Assembly: GCF_005869855.1 (NCBI RefSeq)
Contig: NZ_SZNH01000002.1
Coordinates: 325,336 to 371,248 of the forward strand
Direction of reading: 5' to 3'
Source of the DNA: Nostoc sp. PA-18-2419
GTDB taxonomy: Bacteria > Cyanobacteriota > Cyanobacteriia > Cyanobacteriales > Nostocaceae
Length of the DNA stretch: 45,913 nt
A program made the translations under genes and the position numbers. Under the pieces are notes generated by a model that did not search any database, was not told the DNA's origin, and saw nothing but the letters and a program-made list of their open reading frames with translations. Shown here one piece after another: positions 8,331-19,144 of this stretch. Every line of letters starts with the position of its first letter. The stretch's first letter is position 1.

Positions 8331-9050
8331 ATGACCGCTGTTAATAATATTTGGCAACCTGCACCCATAGATTTAACTCTATTACCGGATGAGATTCATG
8401 TTTGGCGTATAGACCTAGACCAACCAGAAGCACAACTGCAAAATTTGGCAGCAACCCTTTCTGATGACGAGATGATTCGTGCTCAACGATTTCATTTTCA
8501 GGAACATCAGCAGCGTTTCATTGCTGGTCGCGGTATTTTGCGAAGTATACTAAGCCGTTACTTGGGTATCAAGCCATCAGAAGTTCAGTTTAATTATCAA
8601 CAGCGCGGCAAACCAATATTAGCAGAGACATGTGCTTCAAGGGGACTGGGGTTTAACTTGTCTCACTCCCAAGAATTAGGTTTGTGTGCGGTGAATTGTA
8701 CGCGTGAAATTGGTGTAGACCTAGAATATATTCGTCCAGTTTCAGATTTAGAAGCTCTTGCCAAACGGTTCTTTTTACCGAGAGAATATGAAATGTTGCG
8801 ATCGCTCTGTTCAAACCAACAGCAAGAGGTCTTTTTTCGTTACTGGACTTGCAAGGAAGCTTATTTAAAAGCAACCGGAGACGGACTATCCCAGCTAGAA
8901 GAAGTTGAAGTATTTTTAACTCCGACAAAACCAGCTAAGTTACAGATAACTCAAGACTGGAGTCTTTTTGAATTAATACCTGCTAACAATTATGTTGCTG
9001 CTGTTGCTGTAGCAAATTTTGGCTGGAATTTAAAATGTTGGCAGTATTGA
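8331..9050 (+). CDS. hetI: 4'-phosphopantetheinyl transferase HetI (Sfp type)
   Basis: A 239-residue Sfp/Gsp-type transferase that moves 4'-phosphopantetheine from CoA to the serine of carrier proteins. The family motifs are intact: RFIAGRGILR near residues 62-71, the Mg-binding GVDLE (Asp130, Glu132) and the W-x-C-KEAxxK motif (Glu176, Lys180). In heterocystous cyanobacteria hetI lies beside the hgl cluster, and its product is the probable activator of the HglE and HglB carrier domains present here. It converges on the SDR gene at 9103 with only 52 bases between stops. The ATG at 8331 lacks a clear Shine-Dalgarno, but no upstream start is better supported. Confidence 0.93.
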   Translation: MTAVNNIWQPAPIDLTLLPDEIHVWRIDLDQPEAQLQNLAATLSDDEMIRAQRFHFQEHQQRFIAGRGILRSILSRYLGIKPSEVQFNYQQRGKPILAETCASRGLGFNLSHSQELGLCAVNCTREIGVDLEYIRPVSDLEALAKRFFLPREYEMLRSLCSNQQQEVFFRYWTCKEAYLKATGDGLSQLEEVEVFLTPTKPAKLQITQDWSLFELIPANNYVAAVAVANFGWNLKCWQY

Positions 9051-9102
9051 AAGTGTTGACTGTTGAGTGAGGAGTTATTATTCTCCCCATTACCCCATCC
9101 CC

Positions 9103-9906
9103 CTATTTCTCTTCCTGCATACTTCTGACAATTTTCGTTACCATTTTTCTGGGTACGAATCTGACAATTTTTGTCAGTAATTTATTTATAAAACCAGGAA
9201 TAACAATGATTTTGCCCTTCATTAAGCCGCGATAACCCATTTCGGCTACTGTTTGTGCGTCCATCATTCTCTTACTCTTGAGCATCTTAGAGTCTGCCAT
9301 TCCCGTTCTTTGATGAAAGGCAGATTCTGTTGAACCTGGGCAAAGAACTGTCACAGTGACGCCTGTTCCTTCTAATTCATTGGCGATCGCTTCTGAAAAG
9401 GATAAGATATAAGCCTTAGTTGCAAAATAAACTGCCATCAAAGGGCCTGGTTGAAAGGCAGCAGCCGAAGAGACATTTAATATTCTTCCTTCACCTTGCT
9501 TGACCATATCCTTGAGAAATAGCTTGGTTAAATGGGTAAGACACACCAAATTTACCTGTAGCATTTCTAATTCAGCCGTCAAGTCTGTTTGATTAAATAA
9601 TCCATAAGTACCAAATCCAGCATTATTTACCAACACATTGATTTTAATATTGGCTTGTTGTAGTTCTGTGAAAATTTCTTCTGGAGAGGTTGATATAGAT
9701 AAGTCTTTAACAATATCTTTGACAAAAATTTCAAATTTTGACTGAAATTTTTCAGCAATTTCTGCTAACTTTATCCCATTTTTATCCACTAAAACAAGAT
9801 TGTAATCATCAGCAGCAAAAAGACATGCTAATTGATAACCAATTCCACTTGCTGCTCCAGTAATGAGAGCTGTTTTTTTACTATGTTTTGGATGTGTTGT
9901 GTTCAT
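9103..9906 (-). CDS. Short-chain dehydrogenase in the hetN position (lacks RGSGR)
   Basis: A 267-residue classical SDR with TGAASGIG at the NAD(P)-binding site, NNAGFG, catalytic Ser in NVSSAAA and the YFATK (Tyr-x3-Lys) pair. Its location, between hetI and hglB, is where Anabaena PCC 7120 has hetN, whose product suppresses heterocyst formation through an internal RGSGR peptide. Here the homologous turn reads KQGEGRILN, so the RGSGR sequence is absent. It may be a plain ketoacyl reductase-like enzyme working on lipids, or a distant replacement of hetN. The C-terminus is basic (RFVPRKMVTKIVR). It is separated from hglB by 817 bases and is probably transcribed alone. Confidence 0.85.
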   Translation of the reverse strand: MNTTHPKHSKKTALITGAASGIGYQLACLFAADDYNLVLVDKNGIKLAEIAEKFQSKFEIFVKDIVKDLSISTSPEEIFTELQQANIKINVLVNNAGFGTYGLFNQTDLTAELEMLQVNLVCLTHLTKLFLKDMVKQGEGRILNVSSAAAFQPGPLMAVYFATKAYILSFSEAIANELEGTGVTVTVLCPGSTESAFHQRTGMADSKMLKSKRMMDAQTVAEMGYRGLMKGKIIVIPGFINKLLTKIVRFVPRKMVTKIVRSMQEEK

Positions 9907-10723
9907 TTAAGAATGTGGGTGAATTTTAATGAATGAAAGTGTTTTCTATCAACAGTGGTTATTCATCTACAATTAAGTATGCGTAATATCTCAAACTCCA
10001 AAAAATTTATTGAGTGAAAATAATCTTTGATTTACTTGCTAATTCTGAATTAATCGTTGATGCCTAAGAGCGAGTCAAAATAATTCGTCGTTCATAGTTC
10101 CAATCACTGGAGGCTTGAAGCCAGTACTATCTTGTTGACCACCGTATGGGTTTACCAGTCATACCAATTCGTAATTCGTAATACTCGCCTTCGGCGAGAA
10201 GCAAGCTACGTAATTTGTAATTAATAAAGTCTAATTTAGTCTGGGTTCCTGGGTTTGGATCTGTATCATTATTTTTGGAAAATGGTATCACTTATGAGGG
10301 AAAACCTTTAGACCACGCTGGCTCACGAAATTTGTGATTTGGTGAGAAGTTGTAGCCATTAAATTACGAATTAGGAATTAGTAATTACTTAGTCAAGAAA
10401 TATTCCTGTATCTGCAACATGTATTTGAAATATTTACTTTTGTAAGTAATTCAAATTTTGTATTCTCTAATAACCATTGTATCTGTTTTTTTTGTCAAGG
10501 AGTAAATTTTAAAATTTACATTTTTTAAACAGTAATTAGAGGTAAAAATTCAAAATTATTGAAAATTTCATCCAGAAAAGCTAAAATTTAAGAAGAGCAA
10601 TATTTCATACTTATTTTTAAAATTAGAAAGTATAAATTAGTTTGCTTTTCGAGATTTTTTAACTTTGGATTTTGAATATTCAATCCAAAATCCAAAATTT
10701 AAAATTTAAAATTTTGCAGGCTA
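9907..10723. other. Repeat-rich spacer between hglB and the SDR gene
   Basis: No gene is visible in these 817 bases. It holds dispersed repeat pieces: TTCGTAATTCGTAAT at 10168-10182 followed by the perfect hairpin CTCGCC-ttc-GGCGAG (10184-10198) and AAGCAAGCTACGTAATT, plus ATTACGAATTA-type pieces near 10373. The part nearest hglB (about 10660-10715) is an AT-rich inverted repeat centred on TTGAATATTCAA and flanked by ATCC/GGAT, which could act as the hglB terminator. Confidence 0.55.
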
Positions 10724-12238
10724 CTAAGCGAGATTTAAGAAACCGCTTTGAATTAAATAAGCGGTATAAGTCATAAACAATTGAGAGTCAATGATGGGGC
10801 AAGCAATAGAACTTCCTGCTAGGGCATGGAGGGTATCTTGGCAGCTGATATGAGGTCTTCTAGCTTGCAGGTATAAATCAGGAATAGTCAGTTGTTCATC
10901 AGACCAGCGTTCTAATAAAAATGGTCGCAGAGTGTATAAAGGATTGTCTACAGAAGATACATTGTTGATTAACTCTGCTTGCCATTTTTCGTAAGGAATC
11001 ATCTCAACTGAATAGCCAAAAGAACGTATCCAGTCAACTAAGATTTTTAAAGGTGCAGGTTGGGGATGTTGTAAATGGAAAGCCTTACCTATAGATTCTT
11101 TTTGGCGTGATAGATAGACAACGGCTTTACTAACATAGTCTACAGGAGACATATCCAACATATATTCTACATCAGGAAAACTTCCCATTTGTAGACAGCC
11201 TTTTGCCATCAAATTGATAAAGTCGTGGGTATTACAAATGCCTGTTTTACTATCTCCAGCAATCAGAGGTGGGCGATAGATAGTTACAGGAAGTCCTCGG
11301 TCACGGGCGATTTTAACTAACTTTTCAGCTACCCATTTTGTTTGAGAGTAGCCAAGATAAATACCTTCCCAATGATTGAATTCATCCTGTTCTTTAACAA
11401 CCTTTCCAGCATAAACAGGCGATTCAAAAACTGCAACACTAGAAACGTAATGTACAGGCTTGACTTTAACTTGACATGCTAATCTTAAAACTTCTTGAGT
11501 TCCTAGAACGTTAGCAGCTTTCAATGCCGAGTAAGGGTAAACATAATTCAGCAAAGCACCGCTATGATAAATACTATCAATTTTGGTAGCTAAGATTTGA
11601 AATTGTTCCAAGCCAAGACCTAATAATGGCAGAGATAAATCGCCAATAACAGGAATAATTCTAGAATTATAGTCTTCCTGCCAAATTGCATATTGTTCGA
11701 GATTATTTTGCAGTTTAGTCTTGCCTGCTTGTAGATTATCAGCACGGACTAAACAATAGATATCCGCGTTGGTTTCCTGTAGTAATTCCCGGATAATGAA
11801 AGCTCCTAAAAAGCCTGTTCCTCCAGTTAAAAAGATATTTTTGGGTTCGCCTACAGGTAAATTAGCAGCACCACCAGGATTAATGGTAGGGTCAAGAACA
11901 GCTTCGGCACTTAAATTTAAAACCAAGGGGGTAGTATTGGCGTTAGAAGATGCTACCTTTGTATCTTGAACCTGTGAATCTTCTTGCAACTCTTCAGCTA
12001 AACGCTGTGAAAGTGCTGCAATATTTGGGTAATGCCATAGTAGCAGTGGAGATGGTTGAAACCCTAGTAATTTTTCTAATTTTCCTACTAGAATCATGGC
12101 TTGGGCAGAATCCAAGCCATAGTTTTCTAAATGTTCTTCGATATCTATTTCAGCAGTTTCTACTTCTAGCAGTTGGGCTAAGTTAGATACTAAAAAATGC
12201 TGAATATCTGCTGCTGTCAAAGACTGTTTTAAAGTCAT
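10724..12238 (-). CDS. hglB: HglB (HetM): acyl carrier plus thioester reductase
   Basis: A 504-residue two-domain protein. An ACP domain (about 10-85) has the phosphopantetheine serine at Ser44 in YGLDSAQA. A linker (about 90-130) leads to a thioester-reductase domain with the NAD(P) motif TGGTGFLG at about 138-145 and the catalytic Tyr297/Lys301 in GYSQTK. Known HglB/HetM is needed for heterocyst glycolipids; the architecture predicts NAD(P)H-dependent reductive release of the ACP-bound chain to aldehyde or alcohol. The ATG at 12238 is preceded by GGAG eight bases upstream, lying across the end of hglA, and only two bases separate the genes, so translation is probably coupled. Family length (about 500 residues) is normal. 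Confidence 0.93.
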   Translation of the reverse strand: MTLKQSLTAADIQHFLVSNLAQLLEVETAEIDIEEHLENYGLDSAQAMILVGKLEKLLGFQPSPLLLWHYPNIAALSQRLAEELQEDSQVQDTKVASSNANTTPLVLNLSAEAVLDPTINPGGAANLPVGEPKNIFLTGGTGFLGAFIIRELLQETNADIYCLVRADNLQAGKTKLQNNLEQYAIWQEDYNSRIIPVIGDLSLPLLGLGLEQFQILATKIDSIYHSGALLNYVYPYSALKAANVLGTQEVLRLACQVKVKPVHYVSSVAVFESPVYAGKVVKEQDEFNHWEGIYLGYSQTKWVAEKLVKIARDRGLPVTIYRPPLIAGDSKTGICNTHDFINLMAKGCLQMGSFPDVEYMLDMSPVDYVSKAVVYLSRQKESIGKAFHLQHPQPAPLKILVDWIRSFGYSVEMIPYEKWQAELINNVSSVDNPLYTLRPFLLERWSDEQLTIPDLYLQARRPHISCQDTLHALAGSSIACPIIDSQLFMTYTAYLIQSGFLNLA

Positions 12239-12240
12239 TT

Positions 12241-13914
12241 TTAAATCTCCATTAATGTAGAACGTACTGGCTGATACTGACTGTAATAATCAGAGACTTG
12301 CAGCCCTTGAATTTTCAAACTTTGGATGCGATATAAAAAGGCTGCACCATTCATCATTTGGTCAGCAACATCAACTACCTGGCGATTTTTCGGGTCAGAC
12401 AAGTAAGAACCTCGTACCCAGTCGTTGAAGCTTCCCATCGCTGGACCACACCAAATTTGATAATCGACTTCTCGACCTTTTTCACCACAATTAGACCACC
12501 GAGAAGATAATCCTAAATACCAACGAAAAATTAATGCCATTTTTAGCTTCGGATTGTTAACTGCTTTGCCCAGTTTTTCTGGATTTCTTTGGGACAAATA
12601 AGCCGCAGTTCCTTCCCAAACTTCAGCAATAGTTTTGCGAAAAACTTGTTTTTCTAATTTCTCTCTTTCTGCAAGCGGAATATCTTCAATTGAGTCATAA
12701 GCGCGATATAATTCAAATAATTTTTGCGCTCGCATGGGGAACATTGTACCCCGTTTGAGAACTTGTAATTTGACTCCCATTTCAAACATATCTGCGGCTG
12801 GTGCCATCATTACATCAGCCATTTCTGCTTGAGCTAGTAATTTCTTGGTATATTCACAAGCTCCAGATTCGATGCATGACTGATTAATAGAACCAGTTAC
12901 TATGTAAGCAGCACCCATCATAAAACCAGCTAATGCTGATTGTGGTGTACCAATTCCACCTGCTACTCCCACTCTAATGGGCATTTGGTAATGATATTGG
13001 GCTTGAATTTCGTCCCGTAAAGCCACAAGAGAAGGTAGCAAACAAACCAAGGGACGGTTATCTGTATGACCGCCAGAATCAGCTTCGACGGTAATATCAT
13101 CAGCCATCGGAACTTTAGCTGCGAGAGTTGCTTGTAATTCAGTAATTAATCCTTGTTCCAGAAGTTCTTTAAGAATTCTGGGTGGTGCGGGTTGCATGAA
13201 TTTAGTAGCAACTTCTCGGCGAGAAATTTTGGCGATGACTTTGTTTTTGATTTGAATTTGATTGGCGTCATTTAATCCCAAGCCAGCTACACGATAGTAG
13301 ACAATGTTGGGAGTCAAATCAAGAAATGCAGATGCTTCTACTGTTCTTACCTGATATTTGAGGTATAAATTTACAGCACGGCGTTCAATTGTAGGTTCGC
13401 TGGGACTGTGAATTAAATTAAATGCATAAGGCCCTTGAGGTAAAGCTTGTTGAATCTTTTTAATGGCTGCTTCTAAACGGTCTGGGCTTAAACCACCTGC
13501 ACCAAAAGAACTCAAAATTTGTGCTTTTCCCAGTGCAATGACCATTTCTTCAGAAGCAATTCCACCAGCCATTGCACCAGTAGTATAAGCATATTTCACT
13601 CCATGAAAGGAGAGAAAATTAGGATCTCCTAACTGTTGAATATTGACTGGTGCAACAAATGTCAACAGTTCTACTTGTGATGTTGTAGTATTATCGACTG
13701 GGGACAAATACCCCTCGTTTGTGACACCGATTTTTCCAGCAACTTTCACGATGTAGCAAGGTTTATCTAATACCATCAATTTGTTTTTGATGGCTTCTTG
13801 CTCAAAAGATATAGATTCTAAAGAACCTTTCCACACTTGGTTTTGAGTATGAGACCAAGCTGAGAAGTTCAGGCCATTATCGTGTTTACTTAGTACCGTA
13901 TTTACGGTTGTCAC
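12241..13914 (-). CDS. hglA: HglA: PfaD-like enoyl reductase (nitronate-monooxygenase fold)
   Basis: A 557-residue FMN-type TIM-barrel protein of the PfaD family that provides the trans-acting enoyl reductase of PUFA synthases and related polyketide systems. Visible signatures: [33 protein letters not shown], the phosphate-binding [17 protein letters not shown], and [11 protein letters not shown] followed by the PfaD block [18 protein letters not shown]. The start is GTG at 13914, supported by GAGGG about nine bases upstream and the absence of an in-frame ATG. It lies two bases ahead of hglB and 271 bases after hglC; that gap holds a nested hairpin. In Anabaena PCC 7120 the equivalent is, as I recall, alr5356. 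Confidence 0.88.
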   Translation of the reverse strand: MTTVNTVLSKHDNGLNFSAWSHTQNQVWKGSLESISFEQEAIKNKLMVLDKPCYIVKVAGKIGVTNEGYLSPVDNTTTSQVELLTFVAPVNIQQLGDPNFLSFHGVKYAYTTGAMAGGIASEEMVIALGKAQILSSFGAGGLSPDRLEAAIKKIQQALPQGPYAFNLIHSPSEPTIERRAVNLYLKYQVRTVEASAFLDLTPNIVYYRVAGLGLNDANQIQIKNKVIAKISRREVATKFMQPAPPRILKELLEQGLITELQATLAAKVPMADDITVEADSGGHTDNRPLVCLLPSLVALRDEIQAQYHYQMPIRVGVAGGIGTPQSALAGFMMGAAYIVTGSINQSCIESGACEYTKKLLAQAEMADVMMAPAADMFEMGVKLQVLKRGTMFPMRAQKLFELYRAYDSIEDIPLAEREKLEKQVFRKTIAEVWEGTAAYLSQRNPEKLGKAVNNPKLKMALIFRWYLGLSSRWSNCGEKGREVDYQIWCGPAMGSFNDWVRGSYLSDPKNRQVVDVADQMMNGAAFLYRIQSLKIQGLQVSDYYSQYQPVRSTLMEI

Positions 13915-14014
13915 AGCGGTTGTCCCTCAAAGTATAAGCGTTAAAGTTGAAGTCGGGTTTTTAGTTTGGCGTTGCTGAGTGAAGGTGGGAATTTATCTCA
14001 CGCACAGACGCAGC

Positions 14015-14054
14015 GGAAAGTCTGAGCGGAGGTTTCCTCCGATAACAACTTTCC
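14015..14054. repeat. Nested inverted repeat in the hglC-hglA spacer
   Basis: The outer arms GGAAAGT (14015-14021) and ACTTTCC (14048-14054) enclose the inner hairpin CGGAGG-ttt-CCTCCG (14027-14041). This resembles dispersed palindromic repeats of Nostoc genomes. In an hgl transcript it would form a two-tier stem-loop that could protect an mRNA end or attenuate hglA-hglB. Confidence 0.7.
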
Positions 14055-14185
14055 AAGACACAGATGCAGAGAGTAAGAGTTTGAGAGATGAGATTTTTGA
14101 GTTGGATGTGATAGACTTCTTGCTTTCATGCAAAGGCGTAAAGAAGAAGGTAACAATGAGGAGTTTTACAAGAAGTCTAATGCTT

Positions 14186-17100
14186 TTATTTGGATTCTTC
14201 GTCAAGTAAGTTTTGCGCGCAGGCTAATTGGAGTTGAATGATTTCACTCATTTGCTTGCTAAATTCTTGTCTGGCTTGTAGGAATGTTGTGTGTGCTTTA
14301 GTTATCTTGGAATTATTAGCGTTGAGTTTTTGATACTGAGATTTATTTAAATCAGACATGTGGATGATTTTACGAAGTTTCAGAGTGGTGATTGGAGGGG
14401 AAAAAGTAGGTTGAGTGATTGTTTGTTCAATTGCAGTTGACTCAGAAGATTTTACTTCCTCTTTAAATTCAAAACCGTTATTAATGATATTTTTCACTGC
14501 AACTTTTTCTGGCTGGAGAGGGGAGGGTGGGATGTTATCGTGATTACTTCTTTCGGAGGATATTGCACTGCGAATTTCTAAGGAAGAGTCAGGTAAAATT
14601 TGATGTTGTTTTTTGGTGCGATCGCTCTTACATTTCTCTACCACATCTTCAAAGATTTGCCGATTTTCCTCAGTCAAAATGCTATCAGTAATCGACTGTC
14701 CACCCAAAGTTACAATTCTCAAAGTTGCTTTATTTTGATTGCTACTTTGTGCAACATTATACAAGGGTGATAAATCTACATCCACCCGATGACTCACAAG
14801 TTTTGCCAGTGCTTTAACAATAGAAGCATGGTCATCCATACCTCTACGATTTAGAGATACTGTAATGTGTTCTTTACCTTGAAGAATTTTATCAATCCAG
14901 CGAGAACAGACATTACCAGCACCAGCTTCAATGAATATTTTGGCACCATCATTATAGAGATGATTGACTAACCTGGGAAAGTCTAATTGTTGAGAAAGAC
15001 CTGTAGCAATACTACGAGCGATGTCACCGCTCTCAAGTGTAATTGGTTGATATTCAGCAGCAGAATAAAATACAATGCCAGGAATATTTTGTGATGGTAA
15101 AGTGTTTAATTTCACCAATTCACCATACTCAGATCGCATTGTCTCGGAATGAATTACATGGTCAAAAGGAGCCGGGAAAGCATTACATCCTAAGGCTTTG
15201 ATGACTCGCTGACAAGCTTCTGGTTCACCAGCAATTAATACCTCTTCTGGTGTATTAATCTGAGTTAAGTAAACGCGCTGTTCATTTTTTAGACATTCCC
15301 TTACTTGGTCTGGGTTAGCCATTAAAACATAGTTACCCCAAAGATTATTGTCGGCAGCTGAGGAAATTTTTGGTAGTCCCCAATACTCACGCACAGCATT
15401 TTTCGGCCCGGATAACCTATCGCCAAATAAAGCTGATGAGTTGAAGCTACTACTGCCTTCATAAAAATTGCTCCAAACTCCTTGGGCAACCATCATGCTT
15501 GTTTCACCCAAGCTATACCCAAAAACATATTTAGGTTTAACTTGAAAATCATCACGAATAATCGTAGTGAGTAATCTGGTGCAAAACATTTCCGCTTCAA
15601 ACATTGCTAGAGAATCATCTAGCAATTTCTTTTCTAATGTTTCTAGTTCCCTAGTAGTGAATTTCTTCAAGCTTCTAGGAAAAACTAGCGGTTCAACATC
15701 AGCAGCACGTTTGTAAATACTTTTAACCATTAAGTCGTTATAGACTCTAGGAAATAAGCGAAACAGCGTGCGACCGATGCCAAGATAAGAATTGACTGCT
15801 GCCGGATAAATGTAAGCAATTTCACCTTGTTTACCCAGTGGTTTAGCAGTAAAATAACTACCATTAGGTGTCTGCCAATCTCCTCCACGTTCAAAAGCGT
15901 TATTTACACCTTTACGCGCAGACTCAATTTCTTTGACTAATTCTTTTTGGTTACGTCCTGTAATTGATAGGACATATTTTGCAGTTGATTGTTTTTGAAA
16001 GTTCTCAAAATATTTGCTTGCAGTTACTTTGAGAGAAGCAGAATTTTCAATCGTTTTTTGGAAATTATCTAAAGCCGCAAATAAACTTGAGCTATTATCA
16101 GCTGGGATAGGAAAAAGACAAAAGGGTTTTTCTGCTAAATATCTGCTGCTGCGTTCTTCTTGGCTACCTTCTTCCGATAAGATGACATGAGCAAAACTGC
16201 CATCATAGCCAATACTATTAAGTGCCGAGACTCTGGATGTACCGTTTTTGCCTAAAAACCAAGGTCGTGATTCTGTAGCCACGTAGAAAGGACTACCTTG
16301 CCATGCTTGCGGCGTTTTCACACCAGACCAATTGGGGGTAGCGGGTATGTATCTGTGATACAGGCAAAGAGCATTTTTAATCAGGCTGGCAATACTGGAA
16401 GCGACATAGGTGTGACCGATATTTGCTTTGACGCTACCAATTGCACAATGCAACCCATCGCCTACTGGCGGATAAGCTTGCAGCAAACCTGTGATTTCTG
16501 CTGCATCTTCCTGGGGAATACCACTACCGCAAACTTCCAGATAATTCACCTGTGTAGGTTGGATACCTGCGATATCGAAAGCTTGTTTGCAGATTTGGCT
16601 GATAGTTTCGCCATCAACAACAGTAGAATGGGCTTGTCCGATGCTAACAGCATCGATAACTGCATAGATGCGTTCCGCATTTTCTCGGGCGGTGTCATGA
16701 CGCTTAAGAACAACTGCACCCGCACCTTCACCAACCGTCCAGCCATCTGCGTTTTGGTCGTAACTCAAGGTAGTAGTACCCGTATTCACCTTAGCGATTT
16801 GGCTTCGCAGTAAAACATTTTCTACACCACCAGCTAAATCAACAGCACCAACAACCACAGCTTCGACTTCTCCAGCAGCCAGTAGCATTTGTGCTACTTC
16901 TAAAGCTTTGAGGGCAGAATTTTCGCCTGCTGTCATCGTAAATGCTGGGCCTGTGAAATTCCACAAAGCAGAAATCCGACTGGCCATAATGTTGGCGATG
17001 TGACTCACATATTCACCGATTTCTACGGGGTGATGAAGGCTATCTTTGACGATGGTTTCCAGTTGAGTTTGCTGTTCGTTAGGCAAAGAGATTTCTTTAG

Positions 17101-18922
17101 CGAGTAACCCTTCTTTAACTTGCCAAGGCAAATTCCACCTTTGCTGTAGTTGATGTACAGACAACTCTGTTTCGGCGGCAATGATAACTGCCACATTGCT
17201 ACCTTCTGGGATTTTCGCATCTTTGAGGGCGCGATCGCTCACTTTCAGAAGTAGCAATTGCTGTGGGTTTAGTTTGTCTACTTCATTTGGTGGAATCTTG
17301 CACGCTAAAGTATCGATTTCAAAATTTTGAATGTATGCTCCTACTGGTGCCTTACCATTTGGTAAACCATATTCTTTGAGTAAATTTTCTTGGTTTTCTA
17401 TACCCTGCCATCTTTGCGGCGGTAAGGGAATAAAATGTTGAATGCCATCGTAAATCGAACGTTCAAAAGCATCTAAGCCATTACAGTTGCCGAAGAAGGC
17501 ATCCATACCGACTATGGCAAGTTTTACAGGTGGAATAGGTTCAATTGAATTATTTAATTCGGTTGTAGTTCCTTGTTCTAAAATCAGATGCGAATTAGTG
17601 CCACCAAAACCAAAAGCACTAATAGCAGCCCGTTTGATTGCAGCGTTATTATTCGGCCATGCAGTAGCAGTTTTAACTATTTTATCGGTGGAAATTGTAC
17701 TATTTTCACTAGCTATCGGTTCAGTTATATTCAGTGTCGGGGGAATTACACCGTGAGACATACTCAAAATTACTTTGGTCAAGCCAACCATTCCAGCCGC
17801 AGTTAATAAATGACCAGTATTTGCTTTAGCAGAACCTATCAAAGGTGCAGCTTGATGTTCACCAAAGAATGTTTCGATAGAATTAAATTCGGTTGTGTCT
17901 CCTAATAATGTGCCGGTAGCATGGCACTCTAAATAATCGATGCTTTGAGGTTTAATTTTTGCCTCATGATAAGCCCTTTGAAAAGCGAGAATTTGTCCTT
18001 TAGGATTGGGGCTAAGCAAATGCTTGCCTTTACCATCATTTGAAAGTCCATTCCCACAGATAGTAGCGAGAATTTTATCGCCATCTCTGACAGCATCAGA
18101 ATATCTTTTTAACATCACCATGCCAACACCATCGGCGGGAATTAGCCCTCTGGATGATTTATCTAAAGGACGGCTAATACCGTTTTCTGGGAATCCTTGT
18201 ACGCCAGAAAATAACATCCGCACAAATAGGGAATCTGCACTACTGATTGCTCCAGCTAACATGACATCAGCTTTGTGCGATCGCAAATAATGAGATGCCA
18301 GTTTAATAGCATAAAATGATGAAGAGCAAGCAGCATCGAGACATAAGTTAATCCGAGATAAAGATAAGGCTTGAGCAATTATCGCTGCTGGTAAGCCAGA
18401 AATCATCGCATTATATAAAGATGCTTGATTGGCGGTTGGTAGACTAGGTAAATCTAAATCTGGAACTTGTAAAAGCTCTTTGAGGGCAGGTGCAATGGTT
18501 TTTTGATAAATGGAAGAAAACAATTGGTTGGAAAGTTTTGTTGGGAATGAAAGATTTCCCAAAATTACGCCACATTTTGAAAGAACAGTTTGATTACCCC
18601 AATAACCACTTTGGAGAATTGCTTGTTTGGCAGCGTACAATGACCATTTGAAGGTGTTATCTAAATTGGTAAGTAATTCTGGTGAGAGATTGTAGCCAGA
18701 TGGGTCAAATTCAAAGTTGCGGATGTATCCACCTTTGAGAGAATAGGTTTTATCTGGTGTACCTTTGATGGGATGATGAAAGATTTCTGGATTTACTCCG
18801 ATTTCTTGGATGGTTGCGGATGAGGTAGAGTCTTTTTCATTGATGATATTTTGCCAGAATTCTTCGGGATTTTTGGCGTCGGGGAATAGACATGATAATG
18901 CGATAATGGCAATTTTTTCCAT
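14186..18922 (-). CDS. hglC: HglC: ketosynthase, chain-length-factor-like KS and acyltransferase
   Basis: A 1578-residue PUFA-synthase-like protein. KS1 (about 1-450) is complete, with Cys199 in DAACSSS, His334 in CHATGT and His371 in NTGH. KS2 (about 465-920) keeps His837 but has Glu667 (TAGENSA) in place of the cysteine and Cys798 in place of the first histidine, so it should not condense; it resembles the chain-length-factor domain of PfaC-type proteins. An acyltransferase-like domain follows (about 1030-1390) with Ser1137 in GYSLGE. The C-terminal 180 residues are a low-complexity, partly helical tail. The ATG at 18922 has GAGGAT eight bases upstream. It is required for heterocyst glycolipids in Anabaena PCC 7120. 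It lies 222 bases after hglD. Confidence 0.9.
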   Translation of the reverse strand: MEKIAIIALSCLFPDAKNPEEFWQNIINEKDSTSSATIQEIGVNPEIFHHPIKGTPDKTYSLKGGYIRNFEFDPSGYNLSPELLTNLDNTFKWSLYAAKQAILQSGYWGNQTVLSKCGVILGNLSFPTKLSNQLFSSIYQKTIAPALKELLQVPDLDLPSLPTANQASLYNAMISGLPAAIIAQALSLSRINLCLDAACSSSFYAIKLASHYLRSHKADVMLAGAISSADSLFVRMLFSGVQGFPENGISRPLDKSSRGLIPADGVGMVMLKRYSDAVRDGDKILATICGNGLSNDGKGKHLLSPNPKGQILAFQRAYHEAKIKPQSIDYLECHATGTLLGDTTEFNSIETFFGEHQAAPLIGSAKANTGHLLTAAGMVGLTKVILSMSHGVIPPTLNITEPIASENSTISTDKIVKTATAWPNNNAAIKRAAISAFGFGGTNSHLILEQGTTTELNNSIEPIPPVKLAIVGMDAFFGNCNGLDAFERSIYDGIQHFIPLPPQRWQGIENQENLLKEYGLPNGKAPVGAYIQNFEIDTLACKIPPNEVDKLNPQQLLLLKVSDRALKDAKIPEGSNVAVIIAAETELSVHQLQQRWNLPWQVKEGLLAKEISLPNEQQTQLETIVKDSLHHPVEIGEYVSHIANIMASRISALWNFTGPAFTMTAGENSALKALEVAQMLLAAGEVEAVVVGAVDLAGGVENVLLRSQIAKVNTGTTTLSYDQNADGWTVGEGAGAVVLKRHDTARENAERIYAVIDAVSIGQAHSTVVDGETISQICKQAFDIAGIQPTQVNYLEVCGSGIPQEDAAEITGLLQAYPPVGDGLHCAIGSVKANIGHTYVASSIASLIKNALCLYHRYIPATPNWSGVKTPQAWQGSPFYVATESRPWFLGKNGTSRVSALNSIGYDGSFAHVILSEEGSQEERSSRYLAEKPFCLFPIPADNSSSLFAALDNFQKTIENSASLKVTASKYFENFQKQSTAKYVLSITGRNQKELVKEIESARKGVNNAFERGGDWQTPNGSYFTAKPLGKQGEIAYIYPAAVNSYLGIGRTLFRLFPRVYNDLMVKSIYKRAADVEPLVFPRSLKKFTTRELETLEKKLLDDSLAMFEAEMFCTRLLTTIIRDDFQVKPKYVFGYSLGETSMMVAQGVWSNFYEGSSSFNSSALFGDRLSGPKNAVREYWGLPKISSAADNNLWGNYVLMANPDQVRECLKNEQRVYLTQINTPEEVLIAGEPEACQRVIKALGCNAFPAPFDHVIHSETMRSEYGELVKLNTLPSQNIPGIVFYSAAEYQPITLESGDIARSIATGLSQQLDFPRLVNHLYNDGAKIFIEAGAGNVCSRWIDKILQGKEHITVSLNRRGMDDHASIVKALAKLVSHRVDVDLSPLYNVAQSSNQNKATLRIVTLGGQSITDSILTEENRQIFEDVVEKCKSDRTKKQHQILPDSSLEIRSAISSERSNHDNIPPSPLQPEKVAVKNIINNGFEFKEEVKSSESTAIEQTITQPTFSPPITTLKLRKIIHMSDLNKSQYQKLNANNSKITKAHTTFLQARQEFSKQMSEIIQLQLACAQNLLDEESK

Positions 18923-19054
18923 TATTTTATCCTCAAGGTTTGGGTATTAGGCTAGAGATGATGAGCGGACAGAAGGATTTACGCTGTTCCCCAAACTTGA
19001 AAGATGTTTTGTGTCGTTTCTTTGTGAAGCTGCGCCAAGTCTTAGCTTTTTTTA

Positions 19055-19096
19055 ACGCAAAGGTACGCAGAGGTAAGCGCAGAGGTACACAAAGGT
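19055..19096. repeat. Degenerate short tandem repeat in the hglD-hglC spacer
   Basis: Four head-to-tail copies of a 10-12 base unit (ACGCAAAGGT, ACGCAGAGGT, AAGCGCAGAGGT, ACACAAAGGT) lie in the 222-base spacer between hglD and hglC. The motif is of a kind common between genes in Nostoc genomes; no gene is seen in the spacer. Confidence 0.65.
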
Positions 19097-19144
19097 TTTC
19101 TAATGATAATTAGGCGCATCTTCATAGACAAGAGGAGAGGAGAG

